This document shows positions 29,692 to 40,057 of a DNA stretch of 64,000 nt, one piece after another. Source of the stretch: Terriglobales bacterium (GTDB lineage Bacteria; Acidobacteriota; Terriglobia; Terriglobales; Acidobacteriaceae). Under the pieces are notes generated by a model. It was not told the DNA's origin, ran no database searches, and saw nothing but the letters and a program-made list of their open reading frames with translations. The stretch spans positions 30,880 through 94,879 of the forward strand of contig JACPNP010000017.1 of assembly GCA_016185365.1 (NCBI GenBank). Reading direction: 5' to 3'. The position numbers and the translations under genes are program-made. Numbering within the stretch: the first letter of the stretch is position 1; each line of letters begins with the position of its first letter.

Positions 29692-30084
29692 TCATCCTAC
29701 CCGCTGCGCAAACATGACCAACCAGCCGTCCGGATCTGTGATCGTGAATTCGCGCATCCCGTAGAACTGGGTCTTCAACGGCGCCACGATCCTCACGCCC
29801 TTCGCGGCCAGCCGATCATGCAGCGCCTCCACCCCTTCGGTCTCGATGTACAGGGTCATGGTGCCGCCGATCGGCTTTCCCGCCAAAGTCGGCATGTCTT
29901 CCGCAACCGCTTTCTGGTCATTGAAGAATATCTCGACCATGCCTTTTGTCACCGACCCGAACACATACGGCGCTTCGTCCGGGACCGTGAACCCTGGGTC
30001 AAAGCCGAGCACATCGCGGTAGAACGCAAGGCTGCGAGCTACATCGGATACAACAAGATTGGGCGTACACTTCAAGTGATTCAT
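29692..30084 (-). CDS. VOC family (glyoxalase/bleomycin-resistance fold) protein
   Basis: A 130-residue vicinal oxygen chelate protein with paired beta-alpha-beta-beta-beta units: PNLVVSDVARSLAFYRDVLGF at the start and MREFTITDPDGWLVMFAQ at the end. Members include metal-dependent isomerases, dioxygenases and antibiotic-binding proteins; the substrate is unknown. The frame is open upstream to 30753, but the ATG at 30084 has GAGGAGA eight bases before it and matches the family start. The 219-base gap beyond contains a hairpin AGCACAC/GTGTGCT near 30132-30151 and no gene. Confidence 0.85.
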   Translation of the reverse strand: MNHLKCTPNLVVSDVARSLAFYRDVLGFDPGFTVPDEAPYVFGSVTKGMVEIFFNDQKAVAEDMPTLAGKPIGGTMTLYIETEGVEALHDRLAAKGVRIVAPLKTQFYGMREFTITDPDGWLVMFAQRVG

Positions 30085-30303
30085 GATGGTCTCCTCATGG
30101 GTTATGAGGCGGGATGGCGTCCAGACCGTTGACGGGAGGCCAGCACACCCCGGTTGCGTGTGCTCGCATCTCCTCCATCCACGGTCCCTGCGAGGAGGAA
30201 CGTAGGTAGGATCTCTGATTGACTCCGGCGAGACCCGCGAGGTACGCGCAAATATTACCATAGCTTCCGCTTTCCGCACCTCGCCTAGTACACTTTCCGC
30301 GCC

Positions 30304-32283
30304 ATGAGAATCCTGCTCTCGCTGCTTCTGCTTGCATCCCCGCTCTTCTCTCAATCCCCCACCTATGACCTGTTGATCCGCAATGGCCGGGTCGTCGACG
30401 GTTCCGGCAATCCCTGGGTCTATGCCGATATCGGCATCACCGCTGACCGCATCGTCTTCCTCGGTAAAGTGGACAAAGATGTTACCGTCAGGCGGGTCAT
30501 TGACGCCAAGGGGCTGGTGGTCGCGCCCGGGTTCATTGACATGCTCGGCCAGTCCGAGACCAGCGTCCTCATCGACAAGCAGGCGATGAGCAAGATCACT
30601 CAGGGCATCACCACGGAGATCACCGGCGAAGGCGGATCGATCGCACCGCTCAATCAGCGCCTGATCGACGAAGCCAAGCCCTGGACCGACCATTACAGAC
30701 TCACACTGGACTGGACCTCGCTGGACGATTATTTCCGCCGGCTGGCGAAGCAAGGTTCTGCGGTCAACATGGCGACGTATGTCGGCGCCACCCAGATCCG
30801 CCAGGTCGTGATCGGCGACGATGACCGCGCCCCCACGCCTGAGGAACTAAAGGTCATGGAGCAGATGGTCAGTGACGCCATGGATGACGGCGCGCTCGGT
30901 CTCTCCACCTCGCTCATCTATGCGCCGGCGTTCTACGCCAAGACCGACGAACTCATCGCCCTGGCCCGCGTCGCTGGTCTGCGTGGAGGCGCCTACGCCA
31001 CGCACATGCGCAATGAAAGTGACCGCATCTGGCAGGCCCTTGACGAAGCCATCCGCATCGGACGTGAGGCCCGGATCCCCGTCGAGATCTTCCACATCAA
31101 AATGGCCGGGAAGCAAAACTGGGGCAAGATGCGTGACGTGGTCGCCAAGATCGAGAGGGCCCGCGCCGAGGGCCTCGACATCACCGCCGACCAGTACCCC
31201 TACCTGGCCGGCGCGACCTCTCTGGGCGCCTCAGTCCCACCGAAATATCACGATGGCGGCACCGAAAAATTTCTCGCCCGTCTCGCCGACCCCGCGCAAC
31301 GAGTAGCGATGCAGGCCGACCTCGAGAAGACCGGCGATACCGACTTCGAGAAACTCTGGCGCGGCTCCGGCGGAGGCGACGGCGTCCTCATCCTTTCCGT
31401 CCTCCAACCGGAGCTGAAGCAGTACGAGGGCAAGACCATGACGCAGGCCGCCGCCATGATGGGCAAAGACGTTTACTCCGCGCTCTTTGACCTGCTCATC
31501 GCCAGTAAGGACAACATCGGCGCCGCTTATTTCCTGATGAATGAAGACGACATGCGTTACGCCCTGCAACAACCTTGGGTCGGGGTCGGCACCGATCACG
31601 GCGCGGTAAGTACGACCGGCCCGCTGGCCGAAGGCCGGGCTCATCCTCGGGGCTACGGCTCGTTCCCAAGGATCCTCGGTAAGTATGTGAGGGAAGAAAA
31701 AGTCCTGCGCCTGGAAGAGGCCATCCGTAAGATGACCTCTCTCGCCGCCCAGCGCGTGAAGCTGGAGAATCGCGGATTGCTCCGCCAGGATTACTTCGCG
31801 GACATCACCATCTTTGACCCGGACACGGTGATCGACGTCGCCACCTTTGAGGACCCCAACCGGCCATCAAAAGGGATCGAGTACGTGATCGTGAACGGCG
31901 TGCTTGAGATCGCGGCAGGCAAGATCACGGGTGATGTCGGCGGACGCCCGCTCCGCGGTCCGGGCTGGATCAACCGTGGGGTCACACCCGATGGCATGCG
32001 ACCAAAAGGCAAGTTGCAAGGCGTGGTCTCCACTGAGGATGGTTGGGCCCTCCCCCGCACCAAGGTGACTCTGTATGACGCCGCAGGCAAACAGCTTGCT
32101 GAAGTCACCAACAAGCGCGATGGTCGCTACGAAATGATCTGGGAATCGCCTTGCAAGGGCTGCCGCATCATCGCGACCCGTCTTGGATTCAAGACCGTTG
32201 AGAAAAAGGTGGATTACAACGGGGCCAATCCTCTTTGGTTCAACTTCACCCTGCCACCTGTCCCGAAGGCAAAGAAACAATGA
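30304..32283 (+). CDS. Exported D-aminoacylase-like amidohydrolase
   Basis: A 659-residue protein with a signal peptide (ILLSLLLLASPLFSQ) and an amidohydrolase domain of the N-acyl-D-amino-acid deacylase family, ending in a small carboxypeptidase-regulatory-like beta domain (about 575-650). The second-site histidines are present (YATHMRNES, EIFHIKMAGK) and so is GVGTDHGA. The usual HxH of GFIDxHxH is replaced by Leu81-Gly-Gln83, and the bridging Cys of the D-aminoacylase NCG motif is Gly110 (TGEGGSIAPL). The metal site is therefore altered. TACACT lies 9 nt before the ATG. It may act on D-amino acid derivatives from wall material; this is inference. Confidence 0.82.
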   Translation: MRILLSLLLLASPLFSQSPTYDLLIRNGRVVDGSGNPWVYADIGITADRIVFLGKVDKDVTVRRVIDAKGLVVAPGFIDMLGQSETSVLIDKQAMSKITQGITTEITGEGGSIAPLNQRLIDEAKPWTDHYRLTLDWTSLDDYFRRLAKQGSAVNMATYVGATQIRQVVIGDDDRAPTPEELKVMEQMVSDAMDDGALGLSTSLIYAPAFYAKTDELIALARVAGLRGGAYATHMRNESDRIWQALDEAIRIGREARIPVEIFHIKMAGKQNWGKMRDVVAKIERARAEGLDITADQYPYLAGATSLGASVPPKYHDGGTEKFLARLADPAQRVAMQADLEKTGDTDFEKLWRGSGGGDGVLILSVLQPELKQYEGKTMTQAAAMMGKDVYSALFDLLIASKDNIGAAYFLMNEDDMRYALQQPWVGVGTDHGAVSTTGPLAEGRAHPRGYGSFPRILGKYVREEKVLRLEEAIRKMTSLAAQRVKLENRGLLRQDYFADITIFDPDTVIDVATFEDPNRPSKGIEYVIVNGVLEIAAGKITGDVGGRPLRGPGWINRGVTPDGMRPKGKLQGVVSTEDGWALPRTKVTLYDAAGKQLAEVTNKRDGRYEMIWESPCKGCRIIATRLGFKTVEKKVDYNGANPLWFNFTLPPVPKAKKQ

Positions 32284-32348
32284 TTCTCAGCATGCACACG
32301 CTACTTCCTTTTTCGCTAATCACTACCCACTAATCACTAGCCACAGCC

Positions 32349-32948
32349 TTACGTGATCCCCAGCCGCCACAGCGTCAGGCTCAGGACCTCGCGCAGATAG
32401 TACGCGGCCTTCTGGCGCTGCGAGAGTGGTTTCGCCAATGGCCTGGGAGAGGCGAAGCACTCGATCCCCTGTCCGGACATCATCCTTTTGATGCGGTACA
32501 TGTGGTAGGCATCGCTGACCGCAAGACAGTTGGTCAAGCCATTGGCGCGCATGATGCCGGCCACCCGCCGCGCCGAGTCTTGCGTGTCCTCGCTCTGGGT
32601 CTCCGCGATGACCATGTCCTGCGGCACACCTTTCGCGATGAGATAATCCCGTCCCACACTGCCTTCGGCGAATTTCACGTCCTCGCCATGACCGCCGGTC
32701 GCGATGATGTGTTTTGCGAGACCGTGCTGGTACAGATCCAGGGCGTGGTCGAGCCGCGCACGGTACACAGGGGAGGGTTTGCCCGCATACTCCGCCGCGC
32801 CGAACACCACGATCACATCCGCGGTCCGTGTCTCATCCAGGCCGGCTTGCCGCGCGACCCGGTAATAGTTGATGCCTGCATAGGCGAGGAGGGCACAGAG
32901 CGCACCCAGTATGAGGATCCTGGATCTGCGGGAAGGACGGCCCGGCAT
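32349..32948 (-). CDS. YdcF/SanA-like protein (DUF218)
   Basis: A 199-residue protein with one N-terminal membrane helix (ILILGALCALLAYAGINYY) followed by a DUF218 domain: ADVIVVFGAAEYAGKPSPVYRARLDHA, ATGGHGED, and the ETQSEDTQDSA segment. ElyC, SanA and YdcF of E. coli belong here and are linked to envelope integrity; the enzymatic role is unknown. Its start overlaps the tsaC stop by one base, so the two genes are translationally coupled. Confidence 0.85.
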   Translation of the reverse strand: MPGRPSRRSRILILGALCALLAYAGINYYRVARQAGLDETRTADVIVVFGAAEYAGKPSPVYRARLDHALDLYQHGLAKHIIATGGHGEDVKFAEGSVGRDYLIAKGVPQDMVIAETQSEDTQDSARRVAGIMRANGLTNCLAVSDAYHMYRIKRMMSGQGIECFASPRPLAKPLSQRQKAAYYLREVLSLTLWRLGIT

Positions 32949-33589
32949 CAGCCCAGGACTTCCGTGATGGCGTCGATGGAGATGGCGCCTTCACGGAGGA
33001 TGCGCCACCCATGTTCCGCGTCCGTCAGGTCGACGATGGTGGAGGCTACGCTGCGCGGCGTCGGCCCCCCGTCCACGATGAGCTGGATCTGGTCGCCTAG
33101 CTGCAAGCGCACATTCTCCGCGGTGGTGCACTCCGCGAACCCGCTCAGATTGGCGGAGGTGGCGGTCACGGGCGACCCGGTGGCCCGCACCAGCGCCAGG
33201 GCCACCTCGCACGCCGGCACCCGCAGCGCCACGTTCCCAGTATTGGCCGTGGCCTTCAGCGGCAACTGCGAAGCCGCCTTCACAATGATGGTCAGAGGCC
33301 CTGGCCAGAACTTGCGGGCCAAAGCGTAGAAATCGGCGTCCAGTGGTTGCGCCAGGTCCTCGGCCTGGTCCACGCCTTCCACGATCAATGAGAGCGGCTT
33401 GTGCCGCTGCCGCGACTTGATCTCATACACCCGCTCCACCGCCCGCAGATTGATGGGGTCCACGGCCAGCCCGTAAAACGTGTCCGTGGGGATGGAGACC
33501 AGCAGCCCGGCCTTGATACGCGCGGCCGCATAGCCGATCAGCGCCGGCTCAGGAGCGTCGGGGTTGACCTTGATGACCTCGGCAGACAA
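32948..33589 (-). CDS. tsaC: L-threonylcarbamoyladenylate synthase
   Basis: Makes threonylcarbamoyl-AMP from Thr, bicarbonate and ATP for the t6A modification of ANN-decoding tRNAs. A 213-residue YrdC/Sua5 domain with GLLVSIPTDTFYGLAVDP, KSRQRHKPLSL, FWPGPLTIIVKA and PVTATSANLSG. The long C-terminal Sua5 domain is absent. The start is TTG at 33589, preceded by GAGGGAACTC. It diverges from the SpoU methyltransferase gene. Confidence 0.92.
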   Translation of the reverse strand: MSAEVIKVNPDAPEPALIGYAAARIKAGLLVSIPTDTFYGLAVDPINLRAVERVYEIKSRQRHKPLSLIVEGVDQAEDLAQPLDADFYALARKFWPGPLTIIVKAASQLPLKATANTGNVALRVPACEVALALVRATGSPVTATSANLSGFAECTTAENVRLQLGDQIQLIVDGGPTPRSVASTIVDLTDAEHGWRILREGAISIDAITEVLG

Positions 33590-33701
33590 GAGTTCCCTCG
33601 CAGGTGGTGCGGCCGATGCGCGAAACTATCACAGCCTACTCGCGCAGGCAAGGAAAGATGTTACCAGCAGAGTCGCGTATCATGGAATCCTTCCATCCGG
33701 A

Positions 33702-34523
33702 ATGTCCGTGCCCAAGGCTCAAGAACGCATCCGCCGCATCACCAGCCGCCAAAACTCGCTGCTGCAGGCGATGCGGCGCGCCTTCCACAAGGCGGAGCTC
33801 ACGATCGAAGGCGGCTGCGCCGTCGAGGGCGTTCGGCTGATCGAAGAGGCCATTCGCAGCGGACTCAAACTTCACGCAGTCCTGTTCTCCGCCTCCGGAT
33901 TACGTCATGCGGACAAGCTGCTGCCCCAGCTTCCGGCAAAGACAGAGACCGTCGAGATCGCCGACGATGTGTTCGGCGGTGTGGTCGATACCGAGACACC
34001 CCAGGGCGTGGCGGCGCTGGTCCATCTGAAGACTTTCTCGCTCGATGACCTGTTCACTGGCGCCGCGCCACTCGTCGTCGTGGCCGCCGGCATCCAGGAT
34101 CCCGGAAATCTTGGCACCGTGGTCCGCTCCGCCGAGGCTTTTGGCGCAAGCGGTGTGGTAATGACGGAAGGCACGGTAAGCCGATTCAATCAAAAGGTCA
34201 TCCGCGCCTCCGCCGGAAGCATGTTCCGGCTTCCAACGGTCACCGCCAAAGCCGGAGAAGTCATGGCCCGGCTGCGCGAGAAGCGGGTCGTGCTGGTCGG
34301 CGCAGCCTCCCACAAAGGCAACTCGCTGGAAAAAGTGGATATGACGCGCCCGACGGCCATTTTCATCGGCAACGAAGGTGCTGGTCTGCCGAAGCAATTT
34401 TTGGACTCGCTCGACGAACGCGTTTCCATCCCGCATTCACAAAAGGTCGAGTCCCTGAATGCGGGTATTGCTGCATCCGTGTTCCTGTATGAGGCCGCGC
34501 GCCAGCGGCGGGTACGCGCATGA
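33702..34523 (+). CDS. TrmH/SpoU family RNA 2'-O-methyltransferase
   Basis: A 273-residue SPOUT enzyme. The N-terminal substrate-binding domain (ITSRQNSLLQAMRRAFHKAE, VEGVRLIEEAI) precedes the knotted SAM domain with motif 1 GIQDPGNLGTVVRSAEAFGA, motif 2 FIGNEGAGLP and motif 3 IPHSQKVESLNAGIAASVFLYEA. It probably methylates ribose in rRNA or tRNA (RlmB/TsnR-like). Upstream in-frame sequence back to 33564 overlaps tsaC and is not conserved. The ATG at 33702 lies 18 nt after TATCAT. It overlaps rarA by four bases. Confidence 0.92.
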   Translation: MSVPKAQERIRRITSRQNSLLQAMRRAFHKAELTIEGGCAVEGVRLIEEAIRSGLKLHAVLFSASGLRHADKLLPQLPAKTETVEIADDVFGGVVDTETPQGVAALVHLKTFSLDDLFTGAAPLVVVAAGIQDPGNLGTVVRSAEAFGASGVVMTEGTVSRFNQKVIRASAGSMFRLPTVTAKAGEVMARLREKRVVLVGAASHKGNSLEKVDMTRPTAIFIGNEGAGLPKQFLDSLDERVSIPHSQKVESLNAGIAASVFLYEAARQRRVRA

Positions 34524-35839
34524 GCCTCTTCGCCCCTGTTCCCGACCCCCGCGCGGGAATGAGCGCGCCCTTGGCCGATCGTATGCGCCCGGCCTCGCTC
34601 GATGAGTTTGTCGGTCAAGCGCACATCCTCGGCCCTGGAAAATCGCTTCGCCTGCAGATCGAACGTGATGAGCCCGGCTCGCTCATCTTCTGGGGCCCGC
34701 CGGGCGTGGGCAAGACCACGCTGGCCAAGATCATCGCCCGCGTGACCAAGGCCGGATTCATTGAGTTCTCCGCCGTGCTCGCGGGGATCGCGGAGATCAA
34801 GAAGGTCATGGCGGATGCGGAACGCGCGCGCCGGCACGGCATCCGCACCATCGTCTTCGTGGATGAGATCCACCGTTTCAACAAGGCGCAGCAGGATGCG
34901 TTCCTGCCCTATGTCGAACACGGCAGCATCCGCCTGATTGGCGCCACCACGGAGAATCCATCATTCGAGATCATCTCCGCGCTGCTCTCCCGCTGCCGCG
35001 TCTACACATTGCATCCACTGTCCGAAACGGAAGTCGTGGCCCTCCTCCGCCGCGCGCTCGATGATCCCGACCGCGGCTTGGGTGCGCTGCATGTCGCGAG
35101 CACGGAAGACGTGCTGAAGAAGATCGCCGCCTATTCCAGCGGCGACGCCCGTGCCGCGCTCAACGTCCTCGAACTCGCTGCCACCACTGCCGCCCAGACA
35201 CCGGCGCGCGAGATCACAGCTGAGATCGTTGCCGACGCCATGCAGCGGCGCCTCCTGCGCTATGACAAACACGGCGAAGAACACTACAACCTAATCTCCG
35301 CGTTGCACAAGTCTGTGCGCAACTCCGATCCTGACGCCTCCCTGTACTGGCTGGGTCGGATGCTCGAAGCCGGCGAAGACCCGCTGTTCATCGCCCGTCG
35401 CCTGGTCCGCATGGCCGTCGAGGACATCGGTCTGGCATCGCCCCAGGCGCTATCGGTCGCGATCGCGGCCCGCGATGCGTTCGAATTCCTCGGTCATCCG
35501 GAAGGCGACCTGGCCCTCGCGGAGGCCACGGTCTACCTCGCCCTCGCGCCCAAATCGAACGCCGTCTACACCGCCTTCGACGCTGTTCACGATGATGTCG
35601 AAAAGACCGCCGCGGAAGACGTGCCGCTCCACCTCCGCAACGCGCCCACCGGTCTGATGAAGGGCATGGGTTATGGAAAGGGATACCAGTACGCCCACGA
35701 TCTGGAGGACAAAGTGGCGGACATGCAGTGCCTGCCTGACAATCTGAAGGACCGAATCTACTATCACCCCACGAACCAAGGTTATGAAGGGGAGTTGCAA
35801 AAAAGATTGACCCAGCTGCGCGAAAAGAGGCGAAAATGA
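34520..35839 (+). CDS. rarA: Replication-associated recombination protein A
   Basis: A 439-residue AAA+ ATPase of the RarA/MgsA/WRNIP1 family, which acts at stalled replication forks. It has Walker A WGPPGVGKTTLAK, Walker B IVFVDEIHRFNKAQQDAFLP, sensor GATTENPSFE, a helical lid (YSSGDARAALNVLEL) and the C-terminal tetramerisation region ending YYHPTNQGYEGE. It shares ATGA with the methyltransferase gene upstream, so the two are coupled. Confidence 0.95.
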   Translation: MSLFAPVPDPRAGMSAPLADRMRPASLDEFVGQAHILGPGKSLRLQIERDEPGSLIFWGPPGVGKTTLAKIIARVTKAGFIEFSAVLAGIAEIKKVMADAERARRHGIRTIVFVDEIHRFNKAQQDAFLPYVEHGSIRLIGATTENPSFEIISALLSRCRVYTLHPLSETEVVALLRRALDDPDRGLGALHVASTEDVLKKIAAYSSGDARAALNVLELAATTAAQTPAREITAEIVADAMQRRLLRYDKHGEEHYNLISALHKSVRNSDPDASLYWLGRMLEAGEDPLFIARRLVRMAVEDIGLASPQALSVAIAARDAFEFLGHPEGDLALAEATVYLALAPKSNAVYTAFDAVHDDVEKTAAEDVPLHLRNAPTGLMKGMGYGKGYQYAHDLEDKVADMQCLPDNLKDRIYYHPTNQGYEGELQKRLTQLREKRRK

Positions 35840-35900
35840 TTGCGTCCGCCGTTTTGCGCCTGGCTTTCCTGGGCGCCTGATGGCCGGAGGGGGTTCGAGG

Positions 35901-37019
35901 ATGAGTGCCACGATTCGCAGCCGATCGGCTTCATTGGGTCTCGCCTCGTTCGCTCTCCTCCTGGTTGCGCTTCTACCCTCCTGTGGCGGCGGCTCCAGCG
36001 CGCCACCTCCGCCTTTGCCCACATTCTCAGGTTTTGTTTACGCGGGACATTCGTCGGGGCTGATCACTGCTTTCCGGATCAACTCTGGCGGCACGCTGTC
36101 CGCCGTCAACGGCGCTGTCCCGGCTCACAATACGCCCATAGTGGACATGGTCGCTGCTCCCAATGGCAGCAGCGTTTTTGTTGCGTCAGATGCCTCCGCC
36201 AATATCCTGCAGGCCTTTGCCGCGAATACCTCCACCGGGACGCTGTCCGCTCCGACGCAAGTCGCCTTCACCCAGCCGGCCGATCTGGCGGTTTCCTCAG
36301 GCGGCATCCTGGCTGCGCTGAGCGAGCAGAATATTTCTGTCGCTGCTTATCGCGTCAATGCAGGCGCGCTCGCTGCATTCGGGCTCCCGGCTACGACCTC
36401 TGTCTCGGCGAAAGCAGTGTCCTTCAGTTCCGGCAGCACATTCGTTTATGTGGTCAGCGCCTTTGATAGCACCGTGACCGCGTACTCATTTGATAGCGGT
36501 ACAGGCAATATCGCATTCCTTGGCGCCGAAGCGGTCCCGGCGCCACAAGATTTTGATACGGCGGCGTTGAATCACGTCGCTGTGGACCCACTGGGGCGGT
36601 TTCTTTTCGCTTCGACCGACACGGGACGCGTATACGTGTTCACCCTCAGCGCAAGCACTGGTCTGGCTTCTTTCCTCCGGCAGATCTCCGTCACCCCGGG
36701 GAATCGCATTTCGTCGATCCTGATCTCTCCGGATGGCGAGTTTCTCTATGTGACGGACTTCACCACAAATCGCGTGCTGGGTTTCGCCATCGTGGCCGAC
36801 GGGACGTTGGCCCCGGTCTCCATCGCTCCACCCTCGACTGATGTCGGCCCGGTCGCAATGTCGTTCGACTCTACCGGGCGGCTATTGTTCACTGCGAATC
36901 AGACCAACGCTTCGATCACGGTATTCACCCGAAACTCTACTACGGGTGTTTTGACGACACTCACGCCTGCCGTTCCCACGGGCGGGCCGGATCCGACCGC
37001 GATCACATCGATCCCGTAG
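35901..37019 (+). CDS. Beta-propeller lipoprotein (lactonase-like)
   Basis: A 372-residue predicted lipoprotein with lipobox LLPSC near residue 28, a Gly/Ser/Pro linker, then repeated units such as GFVYAGHSSGLITAFRIN, FLFASTDTGRVYVFTLS and LLFTANQTNASITVFTRN that fit a seven-bladed propeller of the YVTN/6-phosphogluconolactonase type. No function can be assigned. The ATG at 35901 follows GGAGGGGG; a start seven codons upstream is possible. It is a natural substrate for the Lgt-like and Lnt enzymes of this window. Confidence 0.8.
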   Translation: MSATIRSRSASLGLASFALLLVALLPSCGGGSSAPPPPLPTFSGFVYAGHSSGLITAFRINSGGTLSAVNGAVPAHNTPIVDMVAAPNGSSVFVASDASANILQAFAANTSTGTLSAPTQVAFTQPADLAVSSGGILAALSEQNISVAAYRVNAGALAAFGLPATTSVSAKAVSFSSGSTFVYVVSAFDSTVTAYSFDSGTGNIAFLGAEAVPAPQDFDTAALNHVAVDPLGRFLFASTDTGRVYVFTLSASTGLASFLRQISVTPGNRISSILISPDGEFLYVTDFTTNRVLGFAIVADGTLAPVSIAPPSTDVGPVAMSFDSTGRLLFTANQTNASITVFTRNSTTGVLTTLTPAVPTGGPDPTAITSIP

Positions 37020-37181
37020 ATAGCCGCCACGCCGATCGGAACGAAGCGGAATGAATACGAATGGATCTCGTATTCATCATCTTCGTCGCGGCGTGTCTTT
37101 ATTTGGGGATCTCGCGGATCAAGGACGACGAAGGCGGTAAGGCGCCGAAGCACGGCTTCCGTCCCGATCGCAGCGAATCGA

Positions 37182-37580
37182 TCAGCGGTGGCGTTTGCGG
37201 TGTTCTTTCAGGATGCAGGAATCCATCACCACGACGATTCCCGCCTGCCGGGCCTTTTCCGCGGCTTCTTCGTGGACCACATCTTCCTGCATCCAGATGC
37301 AGGGCACTTTCATGGCGATGGCCTGGTCCACCACCTCCGGCACGAACTCCGACTTGCGGAAAATGTCTACGATGTCCACTTTCAAGGGCGCGTCCTGCAG
37401 GCTGGGCACGGCTTTTTCTCCCAGCGCGCCGTTGATGTTCGGGTTGACCGGGATGATGCGGTACCCGGCGCTCTGCAGATACGCCGCCACGCCATAGCTC
37501 GGACGCAGCGGGCTGTTGGACAGACCCACCACGGCGATGGTCCGCGCCCGCGCGAGCAAGTCAGCGATCTGGTCGGTCAT
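37182..37580 (-). CDS. CoA-binding domain protein (YccU-like)
   Basis: A 132-residue Rossmann-fold CoA-binding protein. It has VVGLSNSPLRPSYGVAAYLQS with the nucleotide-binding turn, IIPVNPNINGALGEKAVPSL, VDIVDIFRKSEFVPEVVDQA and WMQEDVVHEEAAEKARQAG. Homologues bind CoA, but their physiological role is unclear. The ATG at 37580 is preferred over a TTG four codons upstream. The C-terminus is basic (KEHRKRHR). Confidence 0.85.
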   Translation of the reverse strand: MTDQIADLLARARTIAVVGLSNSPLRPSYGVAAYLQSAGYRIIPVNPNINGALGEKAVPSLQDAPLKVDIVDIFRKSEFVPEVVDQAIAMKVPCIWMQEDVVHEEAAEKARQAGIVVVMDSCILKEHRKRHR

Positions 37581-37639
37581 CGTATCGGGCAAGCAATAGA
37601 CTCCCCATGGGGTCTCACCTTGGCTACAATGCCTAGGCG

Positions 37640-38263
37640 ATGAAGCGTATTCGCAATCTTATACACACCGCACGGGTCCGTCGCAAGGCTTATGCGCTGC
37701 TGGGCGTCTTGGCCCTGATCCTTCCCATCCAGGGTTGCTTTGTCACCTCCCTGCAGCCACTTTACGACGACGCCACCATCGTGTACGACAAGGCCCTCCC
37801 CGGCACTTGGAAAGCGAATACAGAGGGCGAGGGCACGCAAAAAGAGAATGCCTACATGCTGATCACGTCGCGTAGCGACAATCGCTATCAGATCGCCTAC
37901 GTCACCGATGACGGCGCGGCGCTGTATGAGGCCGTTATGGTGGAAATGGCCAAGGTGCGCTATCTGGATGTCACCGTCGCCAAGCGCAGCGGCAAAGAAG
38001 ATGAGGTACATCTCGTGGCCACCCACAGCGTCTGGAAGATCGCCGTCTCGGACGAGGTGATGGAACTGACCCCAATGAGCTCATCGGCGGTGAAGAAGGT
38101 CCTGGAAGAAAAACCGGTCGGCATCGCCGGATATTTACCCGATCAGGACCTGGTCGTACTTACCAGCCCGACTAAAGACTTGCAGGCATTTGTCCGCGCC
38201 AATCTGGACGAACTCTTCCCCGCAGAGGGTAAGGCCGTTTGGAAACGCCAGCAGGAACGCTAA
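37640..38263 (+). CDS. Predicted lipoprotein of unknown function
   Basis: A 207-residue protein with a basic start, a hydrophobic stretch (YALLGVLALILPIQGC) and a lipobox cysteine near residue 33, then TSLQPLYDDATIVYDKALPGTW. This resembles small secreted proteins that begin with a lipocalin-like 'GTW' strand. There are no recognisable catalytic residues. TACAAT ends 9 nt before the ATG, fitting the leaderless pattern. Its stop overlaps the stop of the converging gene. Confidence 0.75.
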   Translation: MKRIRNLIHTARVRRKAYALLGVLALILPIQGCFVTSLQPLYDDATIVYDKALPGTWKANTEGEGTQKENAYMLITSRSDNRYQIAYVTDDGAALYEAVMVEMAKVRYLDVTVAKRSGKEDEVHLVATHSVWKIAVSDEVMELTPMSSSAVKKVLEEKPVGIAGYLPDQDLVVLTSPTKDLQAFVRANLDELFPAEGKAVWKRQQER

Positions 38264-38898
38264 TGGCTGCTCTTGTGTCCCGGGGGCGTGGTTTTTTCCT
38301 TGTAATTCTTGATCGCCATTTTTTTCAGTGTTTCCGGGACATTCTTGTTCATGGAGAGGAATTTCAAGTCGGGTGTGATCAGGTTCTTGAGCAGGGCCAG
38401 TGAGATGTCAAGCGGACAGCGCGGATTGTTCACCAGATTTTTCACTACGACGTAACTCTTCATGTACTTGCGATTGCGCGCCATGTCGCGAAGCACGCTC
38501 TCCTGCACGTTCTTCATCGCCGCGATGGTCTCCACCTCCTGGTCGCTGATCTTCGGCGACGCCAGCACGGCGGATGACACGATCTTGGACCCGTCCCGGA
38601 TGAGCACCATGCGCTCTTCCTTCGAGCCCAGCATCGCCAGCTTCACTTTTTGCGCCACATTCATCGCCGCGATCTTTTGCAGGATGGAGAGCTGCTTCTT
38701 GACCTCCTCCGGCGGAAGGTCGGGCGCATCGGCGATGGAGAGCGGATTGAATTGGCCCTTTTCGTCGAGCGTGGCCCCGATCAATTCGAAGACCTTGCCC
38801 TCTTCTTCGGCGATGGCCGCGGCATTGACCTGCAGGAATTCCTGGACTGCCTGCGCTTCTTCCGGAGTCTGTTCCAGCACGTCTTGTTCGTCAGCCAT
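38260..38898 (-). CDS. Conserved hypothetical, all-helical protein
   Basis: A 212-residue soluble protein with an acidic N-terminus (ADEQDVLEQTPEEAQAVQEF) and a basic C-terminus. It looks almost fully alpha-helical and has repeat-like segments (VKLAMLGSKEERMVLIRDGSK, MKSYVVVKNLVNNPRCPLDIS) reminiscent of HEAT-like or DUF2336-like scaffolds. I do not recognise a function. A clear GAGGAG site precedes the ATG. It lies 11 bases downstream of prfB and is almost certainly cotranscribed with it. Confidence 0.75.
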   Translation of the reverse strand: MADEQDVLEQTPEEAQAVQEFLQVNAAAIAEEEGKVFELIGATLDEKGQFNPLSIADAPDLPPEEVKKQLSILQKIAAMNVAQKVKLAMLGSKEERMVLIRDGSKIVSSAVLASPKISDQEVETIAAMKNVQESVLRDMARNRKYMKSYVVVKNLVNNPRCPLDISLALLKNLITPDLKFLSMNKNVPETLKKMAIKNYKEKTTPPGHKSSH

Positions 38899-38909
38899 CG
38901 TTCTCCTCG

Positions 38910-40038
<1,129 letters not shown>

Positions 40039-40057
40039 ATGCGGATGTTCCTTGGGA

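Noticed and set aside
37061..37435. Open frame starting MDLVFIIFVAACLYLG
   Set aside because: The start looks like a membrane helix, but the frame runs about 250 bases into the CoA-binding gene and lacks a good ribosome-binding site.
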